Origin: Lineus longissimus
Taxonomy: Eukaryota; Nemertea; Pilidiophora; Heteronemertea; Lineidae
Length of the DNA stretch: 64,000 nucleotides
Assembly (NCBI RefSeq): GCF_910592395.1
Contig: NC_088314.1
Coordinates: forward strand, 15,225,998-15,289,997
Direction: 5' to 3'
The first letter of the stretch is position 1, and every line of letters begins with the position of its first letter. A program made the translations under genes and the position numbers. This document shows, in pieces, positions 11,890 to 22,204 of this stretch. The notes under the pieces were generated by a model. It saw nothing but the letters and a program-made list of their open reading frames with translations, did not search any database and was not told the DNA's origin.

Positions 11890-12390
11890 AATAAACAAAC
11901 CAACAATAGACCTTTCCCCAAATGCCCTTCCCCATTGTTAACTTCCCTTTCCCATGCCTTACCGAGCTTGGGAGGGGGAGGGGTCGGGGTGGGGGTCCTG
12001 GGGCCAGGTGATTCAATTAAACTAAATATGTATCAGAAGCTAGGCAGATCAAGAACAGATACCGGTACAGTTGTGTGTGGGCATTAAATCAAGGCAAGAG
12101 TTTGGTCGAATAACCTCGTGTCCGAGCTCTGTCTGGCGCCTAAATGGCTTCCTGGCCGCAGACGACCTCCCTGGTGACGGGAAGCCCCTGTGACGATATC
12201 GATGACGTCACCGCAGCCAGGCAGCCACGTGTCCCTGGCGACAGTGGCGACAGTGACGTCAGTGAGGGCTCAAACTGGCCGTGCTCGACGTTCAGGGCCG
12301 AATTTGGCACTCGAACGGGGGGAGGGGGGGGGGGGCACCCGCCAGTCGAAAGAGCAGCGCCAGGCCTACATGAAACGCGTGTGAAAAGGT
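11738..12390 (+). repeat. U2 array block 2 (truncated unit)
   Basis: U2 nt 37-188 (11738-11889) and 501 bp of spacer, ending within AAAAGGT where copy B begins. The remaining ~476 bp to the insertion site (end of spacer, promoter and U2 nt 1-51) are missing. G tract 19 nt. Confidence 0.95.
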
Positions 12391-12670
12391 TTACTCCAAG
12401 TTTACTCCAAGTCAGGTCGGGGAGCAGCACGTGCCATATTCGTTTATTTATTTCGTTGATTTCGTTGATTTCGTTTAGCACTATGTGACGTTTTACAGCA
12501 CCGATTCCGTTTTAGTTGGACCTTTTGTGAACAATTCGTTTTATTCAGTTGGCTGGAGCCTTTGTGTGGACCGAGTTTTAAGCCTTTGTGTTTCTGCACC
12601 AATTATTTTAACTTGCCAACGCCTAGGGTGTACATACACTGTACATACACTGTAAATAACGTTTTAAGTC

Positions 12671-13966
12671 ATGGCGTCGACGTATGCCGGCGCCGTGGCA
12701 TATCAAGATGGGGCCTATGAGGCAGAAGTTATTGAAGTCATTAATAGAAGCGATAGGTCGGTTGACTATAGAACTAATAAGGACGATGGTGAAATTAAAC
12801 AGTACAAGATTGTGAAGGCATTGGTAGAAAGGGGAATCCCCATAGAAAGTATAAAAACAGTGATGAAAGTAAGCCAAGGGCACTTTAGTGTGAGATTCGA
12901 GAAGGGGGACCCCCAAATGGAGGAAGCCCCTGCAGTGCTAGAAGTAGACGGGGTAGGGTTATGGATGGAAAAGGCCATTGACTTTGAGGTTAAGAGATTC
13001 CACACTAGTCGCTATGTAAAAATCCATAACTATCCGGGAGAGTGTGATGTAGAATGGGTGAGGGAAGGGTTGCAAAAATACGGACTGGTGAAGGCAGTAA
13101 AGAGGGAGATGTTAAGAGAATACGGGACGGTTGAAAGTGGAACTGTGACGGCTATAATGAATGTGGGGGCAAAGGTCCCCAAGGTGATATACATCAAAGG
13201 AAACCGATTCCGAACATGGTACAGGGGACAAGAAGATGAGCTAAGGGGTGAATCCACGTGTTATAGATGTAGGAGAAAGGGGCACTATCGATATGAATGT
13301 ACAGAACTGTTAGGAGTAGGAGAGGAGCAGAGTGAGAAGGAAGAGAGACGGGTGAAAAGTGTGGTGAGGAGTGTGGAAAAGGAAGGAGAGAGAAGCATGG
13401 TGAACAACGAGAAGGAGTCGATTGACGGGAAAGAAGAGAACGTAGCTGGCAGGTCTGAGGAGTTGGGAGTGTGTGTCGAAGATGGCGAGACGGAGAAGGG
13501 TGACGGGGAAGGAAATGGAGGCGCGGGAGAAACGAATGTCGTGAAACCGGGAGAATGGAAGAAAGTGGTGAAGAATAGGAGGAGAGGGGAAGAGTCGGTG
13601 TGGGATACGCCCACAGAAGTGCAAGATAGGTTGAGAACAGCAAAAGAAGTGTTAGAAGACAGTGACAATGAAGTAAGGGACTTATCGAGACCCCTAAGCA
13701 TCGATTTAGATTCACCAACGAATGTGGAAAGAATTTTGAAGGGTTTTGCGGGTAGCAGGCCGACTACTCCCGACGGGGATGCAGAGCGGCGTGAGGGCAC
13801 TGCCAAGAGGGGCAATGATAGGGTAGAAAAAAGCCCAGAAGACCGATCTGTTAAAGATCAAACTACACCGGTGGTCAAAAAGCCCAACTTGGGGGTGCCA
13901 CCACGCCCGAGGCGTAGCCCGCCAGGGAGGGGTCGGAATGTGCCTGCAAAACCCTTCAAACATTAA
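12671..13966 (+). CDS. Retrotransposon ORF1, copy B (CCHC nucleic-acid-binding protein)
   Basis: 431 aa, expected to coat the element RNA and form the ribonucleoprotein used for retrotransposition. Visible parts are an N-terminal half with an RRM-like stretch (about residues 115-180), one CCHC zinc knuckle C-x2-C-x4-H-x4-C at residues 197-210, then a highly charged Glu/Lys/Arg-rich region and a Pro/Arg-rich C-terminus. The start is the first ATG after the 280-nt 5' UTR. The last 29 nt overlap the longest version of ORF2. All five ORF1 copies in the window look identical in protein sequence, which suggests recent spread. The RRM assignment is by appearance only. Confidence 0.93.
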   Translation: MASTYAGAVAYQDGAYEAEVIEVINRSDRSVDYRTNKDDGEIKQYKIVKALVERGIPIESIKTVMKVSQGHFSVRFEKGDPQMEEAPAVLEVDGVGLWMEKAIDFEVKRFHTSRYVKIHNYPGECDVEWVREGLQKYGLVKAVKREMLREYGTVESGTVTAIMNVGAKVPKVIYIKGNRFRTWYRGQEDELRGESTCYRCRRKGHYRYECTELLGVGEEQSEKEERRVKSVVRSVEKEGERSMVNNEKESIDGKEENVAGRSEELGVCVEDGETEKGDGEGNGGAGETNVVKPGEWKKVVKNRRRGEESVWDTPTEVQDRLRTAKEVLEDSDNEVRDLSRPLSIDLDSPTNVERILKGFAGSRPTTPDGDAERREGTAKRGNDRVEKSPEDRSVKDQTTPVVKKPNLGVPPRPRRSPPGRGRNVPAKPFKH

Positions 13967-16900
13967 CTTAATGGATCCTCTCTTTATTTTCATCTGTATA
14001 TTAATGGCGGTAACTGTGGTCTCAATGAATGTGAACGGGTTATATGAAAAAAGGACGAGTGTTTTAAATAAAATAGTAAGGTTAAAGTGTGATGTGGCAT
14101 GTATACAGGAAGTGCATGTGGTGCCGGACAATTTGGGACCATGGATTAATCGGAACTACGGACTTCATTTCTATAGCAGTAGCCAGGCCCACGCAGGCGC
14201 GGCCATCATTACCAGAACTGCTGTAGAAAGGGAGTTTGTAGTTCCAGGGGGGTTAGAGGGGAGAATATGCCATGTGCGCCTGGGGTCCGGCACGCATGTT
14301 CTCTCTGTATACATGCCCACACAGAATCCAATTAAAAACCACGATAAAGCTATAATCTTCTGTCAAAAGCTAAAAGAGTATGTGAGGAAATTTAGGGGGG
14401 AACAGTGGATTTTAGGGGGGGACTTTAATTTTGCTTCGGGAAGGAACGATAGAGGGACGGGGACTTTGTTACCAGGGGACATCTTGTATAAAAAGCTTTG
14501 GCAGGAGATTATAGATTTATTAAATATTAAAGATGCATTTAGGGATTTAAATCCCACGGTAGATAGTTTCACTTTTTATAGAGGCCAAACTAGGTCCAGA
14601 ATTGACCGTATTTATACGAATTTAAAGGTAGGTAAGGTAGATCATGTCCCACTGGTTTTTACAGACCATTACGGTGTGTTGGGTGCGGTAGAAAGTACAG
14701 GGAAGAAGAAAATGGGAAAGGGATTTTGGAAAATTAATAATAGCCTATTAGGGGAAGAGGGGACAGTAAGGGAGGTAACACAGTTTTGGAAGGGTTGGCA
14801 AAAAAGGAAGGGAAATTTTGGGTGTCCAATAGAGTGGTGGGAGAAGGGGAAACAAAAGTTACAGGGGATCTTCAAAAGGAATGGTAAGAGGGTGAACAGG
14901 GAGAGAGGGGAAGGTATTTTAGCTTTGGAGAGGGAGTTGGACTTTTTGGGGAAGGAGAGGGACAGAGGGGTGGACATTACAAGGCGGTGGGGGGAAGTAA
15001 GAGGGGAATTGAGCAAATTGGAAATGGCAGATTTGGAGGGGGCAAAAGTGAGGGCGGGGGCAAAATTCATAGAGGAGAGGGAAGCACCGACCACTGATTT
15101 TTTCAAGGTAGAAGTGAGGACAAAGACAGTTATTGATCAGTTAAAGGATGAAAATGGAAAGGTTTTAGAAGAACAAGATGAAATTTTAAAAGAGGTACAA
15201 AGGTTTTACGAGAATTTATATAGGAAAGGTGATACGGTAAAGGTGGCTAGGGACAGGTTCGCATCAAAAATCCATAAGAAACTAACTGGGGAACAACAAA
15301 ATAAATTGGAGGGTTTGTTATCTACAGGGGAGGTTTTGAGGGAATTAAAAAATATGAAGGCGGGAAAATCACCGGGGATTGATGGGTTAGGAAAAGAGTT
15401 TTATTTGTATTACTGGGAGCTATTGGGGGACGATTTGGTAGAGACTATAAATAATGTATTTTTACGGGAAAAACTGGGGGGAACGATGAAAACGGCAGTG
15501 ATATCTATTTTGTTCAAAAAAGGGGATCCGAGGGATATTAAAAATTATAGACCTGTAAGTTTGCTAACGGTAGATTATAAGATTATCACCAAAGTTTTAA
15601 AGTCGAGACTGTCGGGGGTCATGGGCGACCTAGTGCACCCTGATCAGGCATGCGGAGTCCCCAAAAGATCAATCAATGATCAACTGTTCAATATTCAAAC
15701 CGTCATCGAACATGCGGCGGACTCCGGGGGTGCACTGGTGGCCGTTGACCTCCGAAAAGCCTTCGATTTAGTATCTCATGAATGGCTATTTCAATGTTTA
15801 GAGACCATGAGGTTTGGCCGAAATTTTATGAGATGGATGAGGGTGCTGTATGATGCGCCGGAGAGTAGGGTGCTGGTGAATGGATTCCTGTCAGGGACAT
15901 TCAGGGTGGGCAGATCAGTTAGACAGGGCTGCAGTCTGTCCCCGCTGCTGTTTGTACTCTGCCAGGAGCCGCTCGCCTGCGCCGTGCGCTCCGACGAACG
16001 GGTGCGGGGCATTAAGCTGCCTAACGTAAAACAAGAGGTTAAAAACATTGCCTTTGCGGATGATGCCACGCACCCGATTGCAGCACCCTGTATACGAGCT
16101 CTATTCTCCATATACAATGATTTCGGCCAAGCCTCGGGGTCTGATATAAATATATCAAAGACAGAAATATTATTGTTAGGCGGTTTTTCGCACCAAAACA
16201 TCCCTATAGAGTACAGGAAATATATAGTGAAAATTTCAAACATTTTGGGGATACCCTGGAACAAGGCAGGGCCTTGTGGGAAGACATATTGGAAGAAAAT
16301 CATGGAAAAAGTGGGGAAAACAATAAAGTTATGGGAAAATAGACACCTGTCCTTTATAGGGAAAGTTTTGGTGATAAAAACCGTCCTCGTTTCTGAATTA
16401 TGGTACGGAGCGAGAATTATGAAATTGCCAATGAAATATTGTACCGGGTTTGTGAAATTATTGTTTAAATTTTTATGGTCAAACAAAATGGAATTGATTA
16501 AAAGAAGCACTATGGTGCAGGCAATTGAAGATGGAGGGGTAGGGATGCCGCATGTAGCCAGTAAATGTCGGGCCCTGTTCATGGAAAGGTTAAAAAGACT
16601 CTACCACGTACAAGACGAGGGGGTCACACAGCCATGGATAGGGTACGGCATTTACAAAGCGGGCATAACACTGCGGCATCACTGCCCCGAAATTGCCAAA
16701 AATACTTATATGCACAGAGTTATTGGTAGACACGGTGTGTGGGAAGAGGTTTTATACCAGTGTAAAGCGGCAAAGTTGGGTATGGGTATGTCACAATGGG
16801 TTAAAATCACAGCTGCTGCTTTATATGAGAAAATTATGAAAAATGGGGTTCAAATCCCACATACCGTGTGTACCAAAATGTATAATATCAACTGGAAAAA

Positions 16901-17321
16901 GATATGGAAAAACATATGGCACAACAAAATTTTATATAATAATGAGAAAGAACTATTTTATAAATTTGTACACAGAGCATTACCTGTAAAATCCTTGTTT
17001 AAATATTTGCCAAATATCCAGAAGAACTGTGCGAGGTGTAAAATGCAGACGGAATCCATGAAACATGCCTTTTATGATTGCGCTACGATACAGCCTGTTT
17101 TGAACTCGTTGTCAAATTTGTCAAGAATACAAGGATGGCCAGCGCCAACCTGGGAAAATATCACATGTCCGGTTTTTGCAAATAGCAAAGGGGTAGATAA
17201 AATAGTGGGGGTTTTGGGGATTTATATTCACACGATTTGGACAGGGAGAGCCAGTCTTTGGCAGGGGAAAAATCGAAATGAGCAAAACGAATTCGACAAC
17301 AGAGTTCAAAACAGACTGTAA
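13938..17321 (+). CDS. Retrotransposon ORF2, copy B (APE endonuclease-reverse transcriptase)
   Basis: 1127 aa from the first ATG. Translation may really begin at 13971, 4 nt after the ORF1 stop (1116 aa). The APE-type endonuclease (about 25-250) has MNVNGL (N31/N33), QE (E58), GDFN (D162, N164), SRIDRIY (220-226) and TDH (D243, H244). The reverse transcriptase (about 470-790) has KSPGIDG, VDLRKAFD (603-610), RQGCSLSP (662-669) and FADDA (706-710). The C-terminal zinc motif is C1031-x2-C1034-x8-H1043-x4-C1048. The enzyme would nick U2 DNA and prime cDNA synthesis there. Private changes are K820E and R951M, neither in a recognised catalytic motif. The Tx1-type order and U2 target support a Keno assignment. 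Confidence 0.95.
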   Translation: MCLQNPSNINLMDPLFIFICILMAVTVVSMNVNGLYEKRTSVLNKIVRLKCDVACIQEVHVVPDNLGPWINRNYGLHFYSSSQAHAGAAIITRTAVEREFVVPGGLEGRICHVRLGSGTHVLSVYMPTQNPIKNHDKAIIFCQKLKEYVRKFRGEQWILGGDFNFASGRNDRGTGTLLPGDILYKKLWQEIIDLLNIKDAFRDLNPTVDSFTFYRGQTRSRIDRIYTNLKVGKVDHVPLVFTDHYGVLGAVESTGKKKMGKGFWKINNSLLGEEGTVREVTQFWKGWQKRKGNFGCPIEWWEKGKQKLQGIFKRNGKRVNRERGEGILALERELDFLGKERDRGVDITRRWGEVRGELSKLEMADLEGAKVRAGAKFIEEREAPTTDFFKVEVRTKTVIDQLKDENGKVLEEQDEILKEVQRFYENLYRKGDTVKVARDRFASKIHKKLTGEQQNKLEGLLSTGEVLRELKNMKAGKSPGIDGLGKEFYLYYWELLGDDLVETINNVFLREKLGGTMKTAVISILFKKGDPRDIKNYRPVSLLTVDYKIITKVLKSRLSGVMGDLVHPDQACGVPKRSINDQLFNIQTVIEHAADSGGALVAVDLRKAFDLVSHEWLFQCLETMRFGRNFMRWMRVLYDAPESRVLVNGFLSGTFRVGRSVRQGCSLSPLLFVLCQEPLACAVRSDERVRGIKLPNVKQEVKNIAFADDATHPIAAPCIRALFSIYNDFGQASGSDINISKTEILLLGGFSHQNIPIEYRKYIVKISNILGIPWNKAGPCGKTYWKKIMEKVGKTIKLWENRHLSFIGKVLVIKTVLVSELWYGARIMKLPMKYCTGFVKLLFKFLWSNKMELIKRSTMVQAIEDGGVGMPHVASKCRALFMERLKRLYHVQDEGVTQPWIGYGIYKAGITLRHHCPEIAKNTYMHRVIGRHGVWEEVLYQCKAAKLGMGMSQWVKITAAALYEKIMKNGVQIPHTVCTKMYNINWKKIWKNIWHNKILYNNEKELFYKFVHRALPVKSLFKYLPNIQKNCARCKMQTESMKHAFYDCATIQPVLNSLSNLSRIQGWPAPTWENITCPVFANSKGVDKIVGVLGIYIHTIWTGRASLWQGKNRNEQNEFDNRVQNRL

Positions 17322-17364
17322 GGGGATTCCCCACAATGTGGGAATGGTATACGATTTTAAAAAT

Positions 17365-17446
17365 TCACGTCGTTAGCGTATCGGCTTGCTAGCCTGTCGG
17401 GAACGTGCATGATTCGGACGCGGGAGGTCCCGGGTTCGAACCTGCC
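17365..17446 (+). other. tRNA-like segment in the element 3' UTR
   Basis: About 50 nt after the ORF2 stop lies an A-box-like TTAGCGTATCGG (17373-17384) with a D-arm-like TAGC/GCTA hairpin. A B-box-like GGGTTCGAACC (17432-17442) follows at tRNA-like spacing, then a T run. T-stem and acceptor pairing fail, so it is not a functional tRNA gene. It may be a tRNA- or SINE-derived module. It is present in copies A (10572-10653), C, E, F and G at the equivalent place. Confidence 0.5.
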
Positions 17447-17644
17447 ATATTCCACTGTTCAATTTCCTTCAAAAATATATTTTTTTCCCTCTTGTTTTCT
17501 TTTTCCTTCATTCTTTTTGCATTTTACATCTTGCATAGTTAGTTGTAAATATTGTAAATATATGTATATAGGGTATTAATTGAACGCACGCACAGAAATG
17601 TGAATTTTAAAACATAGTATAAAATTTTTTGGCGACTTAGATTA

Positions 17645-17708
17645 GCCCAGTTCCCAAGCAGGGGTCAGAATGAGACCAGATGGATGGTCTCGACCCCTTG
17701 CACTGGGC
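17645..17708 (+). other. Strong hairpin in the element 3' UTR
   Basis: A 64-nt near-palindrome with outer arms GCCCAGT/ACTGGGC, middle GGGGTC/GACCCC and inner GAGACCA/TGGTCTC around a 6-nt loop. It is conserved at 10851-10914, 20240-20303, 29686-29749, 41414-41477 and 52027-52090. A role in template recognition by ORF2 is inference. Confidence 0.7.
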
Positions 17709-18524
17709 GCACATATGTATATACTTGCCATTGAGCACTATAGGCACATTGTTTTAAACATGAGTTATGAATTATGTTATTAATTTATGTTTTAAACCTT
17801 TATGTTTTATGTTATTATGTTATTATTTTATGTTAGTATGCCTTCAATTTACACTGGCACGTTTTATCCACATTGATTTAATCAGATAATTAAATGTTCC
17901 GTTTCTATTGGTGCTACAACAAAAATAATAAAATGTTAAATATCAAAATGCAATAAGTGGTGCCAATAGTTTTGAATATTCCGTACACGTATATACTTGG
18001 TGCTCACATGTTAATTAATTCTTCCATTGGTGCTAAAACAAAAAAAGTAAACAGTTAAGATTATAAAGTGAAAATTAGTTTCAATGGACATTATTTGGAA
18101 GGTGTATATGTATGTATGTTTTGTAAATACTAAGTCTGGGTTCACAGAGAGCGTAAGGGGAGTACTGTGAGGACGGCAACGGGCCGTTTCGGTGCCGGGG
18201 TCGGCGACACAAAGTATGACGTCGGTCTGGGCATCGGGACGGTTCGGGGGCGGCTTCGCAGTAGTCCCCCAATTCCATATGGAGTACTGTGGGATCGACG
18301 GGGCCGTCGCGACGCCGAGTGCTGTCTCGCCAATAGGGCTTTCAGCACGGGCGTCGGGACGGCACCGGACGGGCTCACAGTAAAATAATGAAAAATTTTA
18401 AACAAATAGATACATCTTTTGTAAAACCCCTGTATACAGTAATTGTAAATGAATAATTGTATATGCCCGTTTGGATACGTGAAATAAAAGATACCCACTG
18501 CGGGTTTATGCTGCAAAAAAAAAA

Positions 18525-18676
18525 GTATCTGTTCTTATCAGCTTAATATCTGATACGCACCTCATTGAGGTGCTTCGATATTAAACTGATTTTTGGACCT
18601 CGGCGAGATGTCAGGGGCTTGCTCCGCTCTCGCCACGGGTTGGCCTGGTATTGCAGTACCTCCAGGATCGGCCCAT
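18525..18676 (+). pseudogene. U2 3' fragment after copy B
   Basis: U2 nt 37-188, no promoter. Confidence 0.96.
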
Positions 18677-19607
18677 AATAAACAAACCAACAATAGACCT
18701 TTCCCCAAATGCCCTTCCCCATTGTTAACTTCCCTTTCCCATGCCTTACCGAGCTTGGGAGGGGGAGGGGTCGGGGTGGGGGTCCTGGGGCCAGGTGATT
18801 CAATTAAACTAAATATGTATCAGAAGCTAGGCAGATCAAGAACAGATACCGGTACAGTTGTGTGTGGGCATTAAATCAAGGCAAGAGTTTGGTCGAATAA
18901 CCTCGTGTCCGAGCTCTGTCTGGCGCCTAAATGGCTTCCTGGCCGCAGACGACCTCCCTGGTGACGGGAAGCCCCTGTGACGATATCGATGACGTCACCG
19001 CAGCCAGGCAGCCACGTGTCCCTGGCGACAGTGGCGACAGTGACGTCAGTGAGGGCTCAAACTGGCCGTGCTCGACGTTCAGGGCCGAATTTGGCACTCG
19101 AACGGGGGGAGGGGGGGGGGGGGGGGGCACCCGCCAGTCGAAAGAGCAGCGCCAGGCCTACATGAAACGCGTGTGAAAAGGTGGGCATGCTTGGAATAGT
19201 TCTCCGTCGGTTGCCGTTGGAAGATTCGCTTGGAAATAACTTGCTCACCGCCTCGATTGGCTTGTGTCGTTCCGCGCGGTGTTTGCGACCTACATTCAGA
19301 CGCCCTAATCGGACGGACTCACCTCGAACTCCCAGGGCCCGCGAAGCCAGTCACACGCCCAGAACAGCTTGGCCACCGCGGGACGAGGCGCGTCCTTCGA
19401 CTTTCTAAGGAACTACTGTGCTGGGGGGGACACTCCTCGCTCCACGGACAATTTGCCTTGTCGATTCCCGAGGACACTGGCACCTGCAACGTCGTCTGCT
19501 GCCATCTGGCGTTGACCAAATCAACTACGTCACACGCAGCCGAAACGTCACGGCTTGGACAATTCACGCCGTTTGCAACATGTAGAATTTTCGAAGCCGA
19601 CGCCGGC

Positions 19608-19656
19608 ATCGCTTCTCGGCCTATTGGCTAAGATCAAAGTGTAGTATCTGTTCTTA
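19608..19656 (+). pseudogene. U2 5' fragment cut by insertion C
   Basis: U2 nt 1-49 with its promoter region. Continues at 21128. Confidence 0.96.
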
Positions 19657-21127
19657 CCATTCCCACATTGTGGGGAATCCCCTTACAGCCTGTTTTGAAC
19701 TCGTTGTCAAATTTGTCAAGAATACAAGGATGGCCAGCGCCAACCTGGGAAAATATCACATGTCCGGTTTTTGCAAATAGCAAAGGGGTAGATAAAATAG
19801 TGGGGGTTTTGGGGATTTATATTCACACGATTTGGACAGGGAGAGCCAGTCTTTGGCAGGGGAAAAATCGAAATGAGCAAAACGAATTCGACAACAGAGT
19901 TCAAAACAGACTGTAAGGGGATTCCCCACAATGTGGGAATGGTATACGATTTTAAAAATTCAAGTCGTTAGCGTATCGGCTTGCTAGCCCGTCGGGAACG
20001 TGCATGATTCGGACGCGGGAGGTCCCGGGTTCGAACCTGCCATATTCCACTGTTCAATTTCCTTCAAAAATATATTTTTTTCCCTCTTGTTTTCTTTTTC
20101 CTTCATTCTTTTTGCATTTTACATCTTGCATAGTTAGTTGTAAATATTGTAAATATATGTATATAGGGTATTAATTGAACGCACGCACAGAAATGTGAAT
20201 TTTAAAACATAGTATAAAATTTTTTGGCGACTTAGATTAGCCCAGTTCCCAAGCAGGGGTCAGAATGAGACCAGATGGATGGTCTCGACCCCTTGCACTG
20301 GGCGCACATATGTATATACTTGCCATTGAGCACTATAGGCACATTGTATTAAACATGAGTTATGAATTATGTTATTAATTTATGTTTTAAACCTTTATGT
20401 TTTATGTTATTATGTTATTATTTTATGTTAGTATGCCTTCAATTTACACTGGCACGTTTTATCCACATTGATTTAATCAGATAATTAAATGTTCCGTTTC
20501 TATTGGTGCTACAACAAAAATAATAAAATGTTAAATATCAAAATGCAATAAGTGGTGCCAATAGTTTTGAATATTCCGTACACGTATATACTTGGTGCTC
20601 ACATGTTAATTAATTCTTCCATTGGTGCTAAAACAAAAAAAGTAAACAGTTAAGATTATAAAGTGAAAATTAGTTTCAATGGACATTATTTGGAAGGCGT
20701 ATATGTATGTATGTTTTGTAAATACTAAGTCTGGGTTCACAGAGAGCGTAAGGGGAGTACTGTGAGGACGGCAACGGGCCGTTTCGGTGCCGGGGTCGGC
20801 GACACAAAGTATGACGTCGGTCTGGGCATCGGGACGGTTCGGGGGCGGCTTCGCAGTAGTCCCCCAATTCCATATGGAGTACTGTGGGATCGACGGGGCC
20901 GTCGCGACGCCGAGTGCTGTCTCGCCAATAGGGCTTTCAGCACGGGCGTCGGGACGGCACCGGACGGGCTCACGGTAAAATAATGAAAAATTTTAAACAA
21001 ATAGATACATCTTTTGTAAAACCCCTGTATACAGTAATTGTAAATGAATAATTGTATATGCCCGTTTGGATACGTGAAATAAAAGATACCCACTGCGGGT
21101 TTATGCTGCAAAAAAAAAAAAAAAAAA
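19657..21127 (+). mobile_element. Keno-like retrotransposon, copy C (short, inverted 5' end)
   Basis: The first 31 nt (19657-19687) are the reverse complement of the ORF2 stop region, which also appears in forward orientation at 19912-19942. Forward sequence starts in the last ~75 codons of ORF2 and runs through the 3' UTR to an 18-A tail (21110-21127). The inverted and forward parts share TACA at the joint. Target duplication is 13 bp, as in copy A. The joint looks like a twin-priming or template-switch product. Confidence 0.93.
19688..19916 (+). pseudogene. ORF2 C-terminal fragment, copy C
   Basis: About the last 75 residues of ORF2, downstream of the zinc motif. It has no domain of its own. 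The ATG at 19668 lies in inverted sequence and is accidental. Confidence 0.93.
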
Positions 21128-21279
21128 GTATCTGTTCTTATCAGCTTAATATCTGATACGCACCTCATTGAGGTGCTTCGATATTAAACTGATTTTTGGA
21201 CCTCGGCGAGATGTCAGGGGCTTGCTCCGCTCTCGCCACGGGTTGGCCTGGTATTGCAGTACCTCCAGGATCGGCCCAT
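21128..21279 (+). pseudogene. U2 3' fragment after copy C
   Basis: U2 nt 37-188, no promoter. Confidence 0.96.
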
Positions 21280-22204
21280 AATAAACAAACCAACAATAGA
21301 CCTTTCCCCAAATGCCCTTCCCCATTGTTAACTTCCCTTTCCCATGCCTTACCGAGCTTGGGAGGGGGAGGGGTCGGGGTGGGGGTCCTGGGGCCAGGTG
21401 ATTCAATTAAACTAAATATGTATCAGAAGCTAGGCAGATCAAGAACAGATACCGGTACAGTTGTGTGTGGGCATTAAATCAAGGCAAGAGTTTGGTCGAA
21501 TAACCTCGTGTCCGAGCTCTGTCTGGCGCCTAAATGGCTTCCTGGCCGCAGACGACCTCCCTGGTGACGGGAAGCCCCTGTGACGATATCGATGACGTCA
21601 CCGCAGCCAGGCAGCCACGTGTCCCTGGCGACAGTGGCGACAGTGACGTCAGTGAGGGCTCAAACTGGCCGTGCTCGACGTTCAGGGCCGAATTTGGCAC
21701 TCGAACGGGGGGAGGGGGGGGGGGCACCCGCCAGTCGAAAGAGCAGCGCCAGGCCTACATGAAACGCGTGTGAAAAGGTGGGCATGCTTGGAATAGTTCT
21801 CCGTCGGTTGCCGTTGGAAGATTCGCTTGGAAATAACTTGCTCACCGCCTCGATTGGCTTGTGTCGTTCCGCGCGGTGTTTGCGACCTACATTCAGACGC
21901 CCTAATCGGACGGACTCACCTCGAACTCCCAGGGCCCGCGAAGCCAGTCACACGCCCAGAACAGCTTGGCCACCGCGGGACGAGGCGCGTCCTTCGACTT
22001 TCTAAGGAACTACTGTGCTGGGGGGGACACTCCTCGCTCCACGGACAATTTGCCTTGTCGATTCCCGAGGACACTGGCACCTGCAACGTCGTCTGCTGCC
22101 ATCTGGCGTTGACCAAATCAACTACGTCACACGCAGCCGAAACGTCACGGCTTGGACAATTCACGCCGTTTGCAACATGTAGAATTTTCGAAGCCGACGC
22201 CGGC

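Larger units (their letters stand above)
12391..18524 (+). mobile_element. Keno-like retrotransposon, copy B (full length, target deleted upstream)
   Basis: The 5' UTR (12391-12670) begins with a duplicated TTTACTCCAAG motif. ORF1 and ORF2 are open, and the 3' UTR runs to AATAAA (18483-18488) and a 10-A tail (18515-18524), followed by U2 from nt 37. Unlike the other full-length copies, the 5' end abuts mid-spacer DNA, not U2 nt 51. The first two 5' bases (TG) may be absent or shared with the spacer GT. There is no upstream target duplication. Confidence 0.95.
18525..19656 (+). repeat. U2 array block 3
   Basis: U2 nt 37-188, a full spacer (G tract 24 nt, effective period 1119), and the next U2 promoter and nt 1-49 up to insertion C. 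Confidence 0.95.

Noticed and set aside
13194-13815. Antisense frames of 104-176 codons opposite ORF1
   Set aside because: They result from the Glu/Lys/Gly-rich codon bias of ORF1 and encode Ser/Pro/Leu-rich low-complexity sequence.
17365-17446. A functional tRNA gene in the element 3' UTR
   Set aside because: The T-stem and acceptor stem do not pair. Only the A/B-box-like motifs and D-arm are convincing.
19668-19687. New start codon giving an 82-aa protein in copy C
   Set aside because: The ATG lies in the inverted cap, and the rest is a domain-free ORF2 tail.
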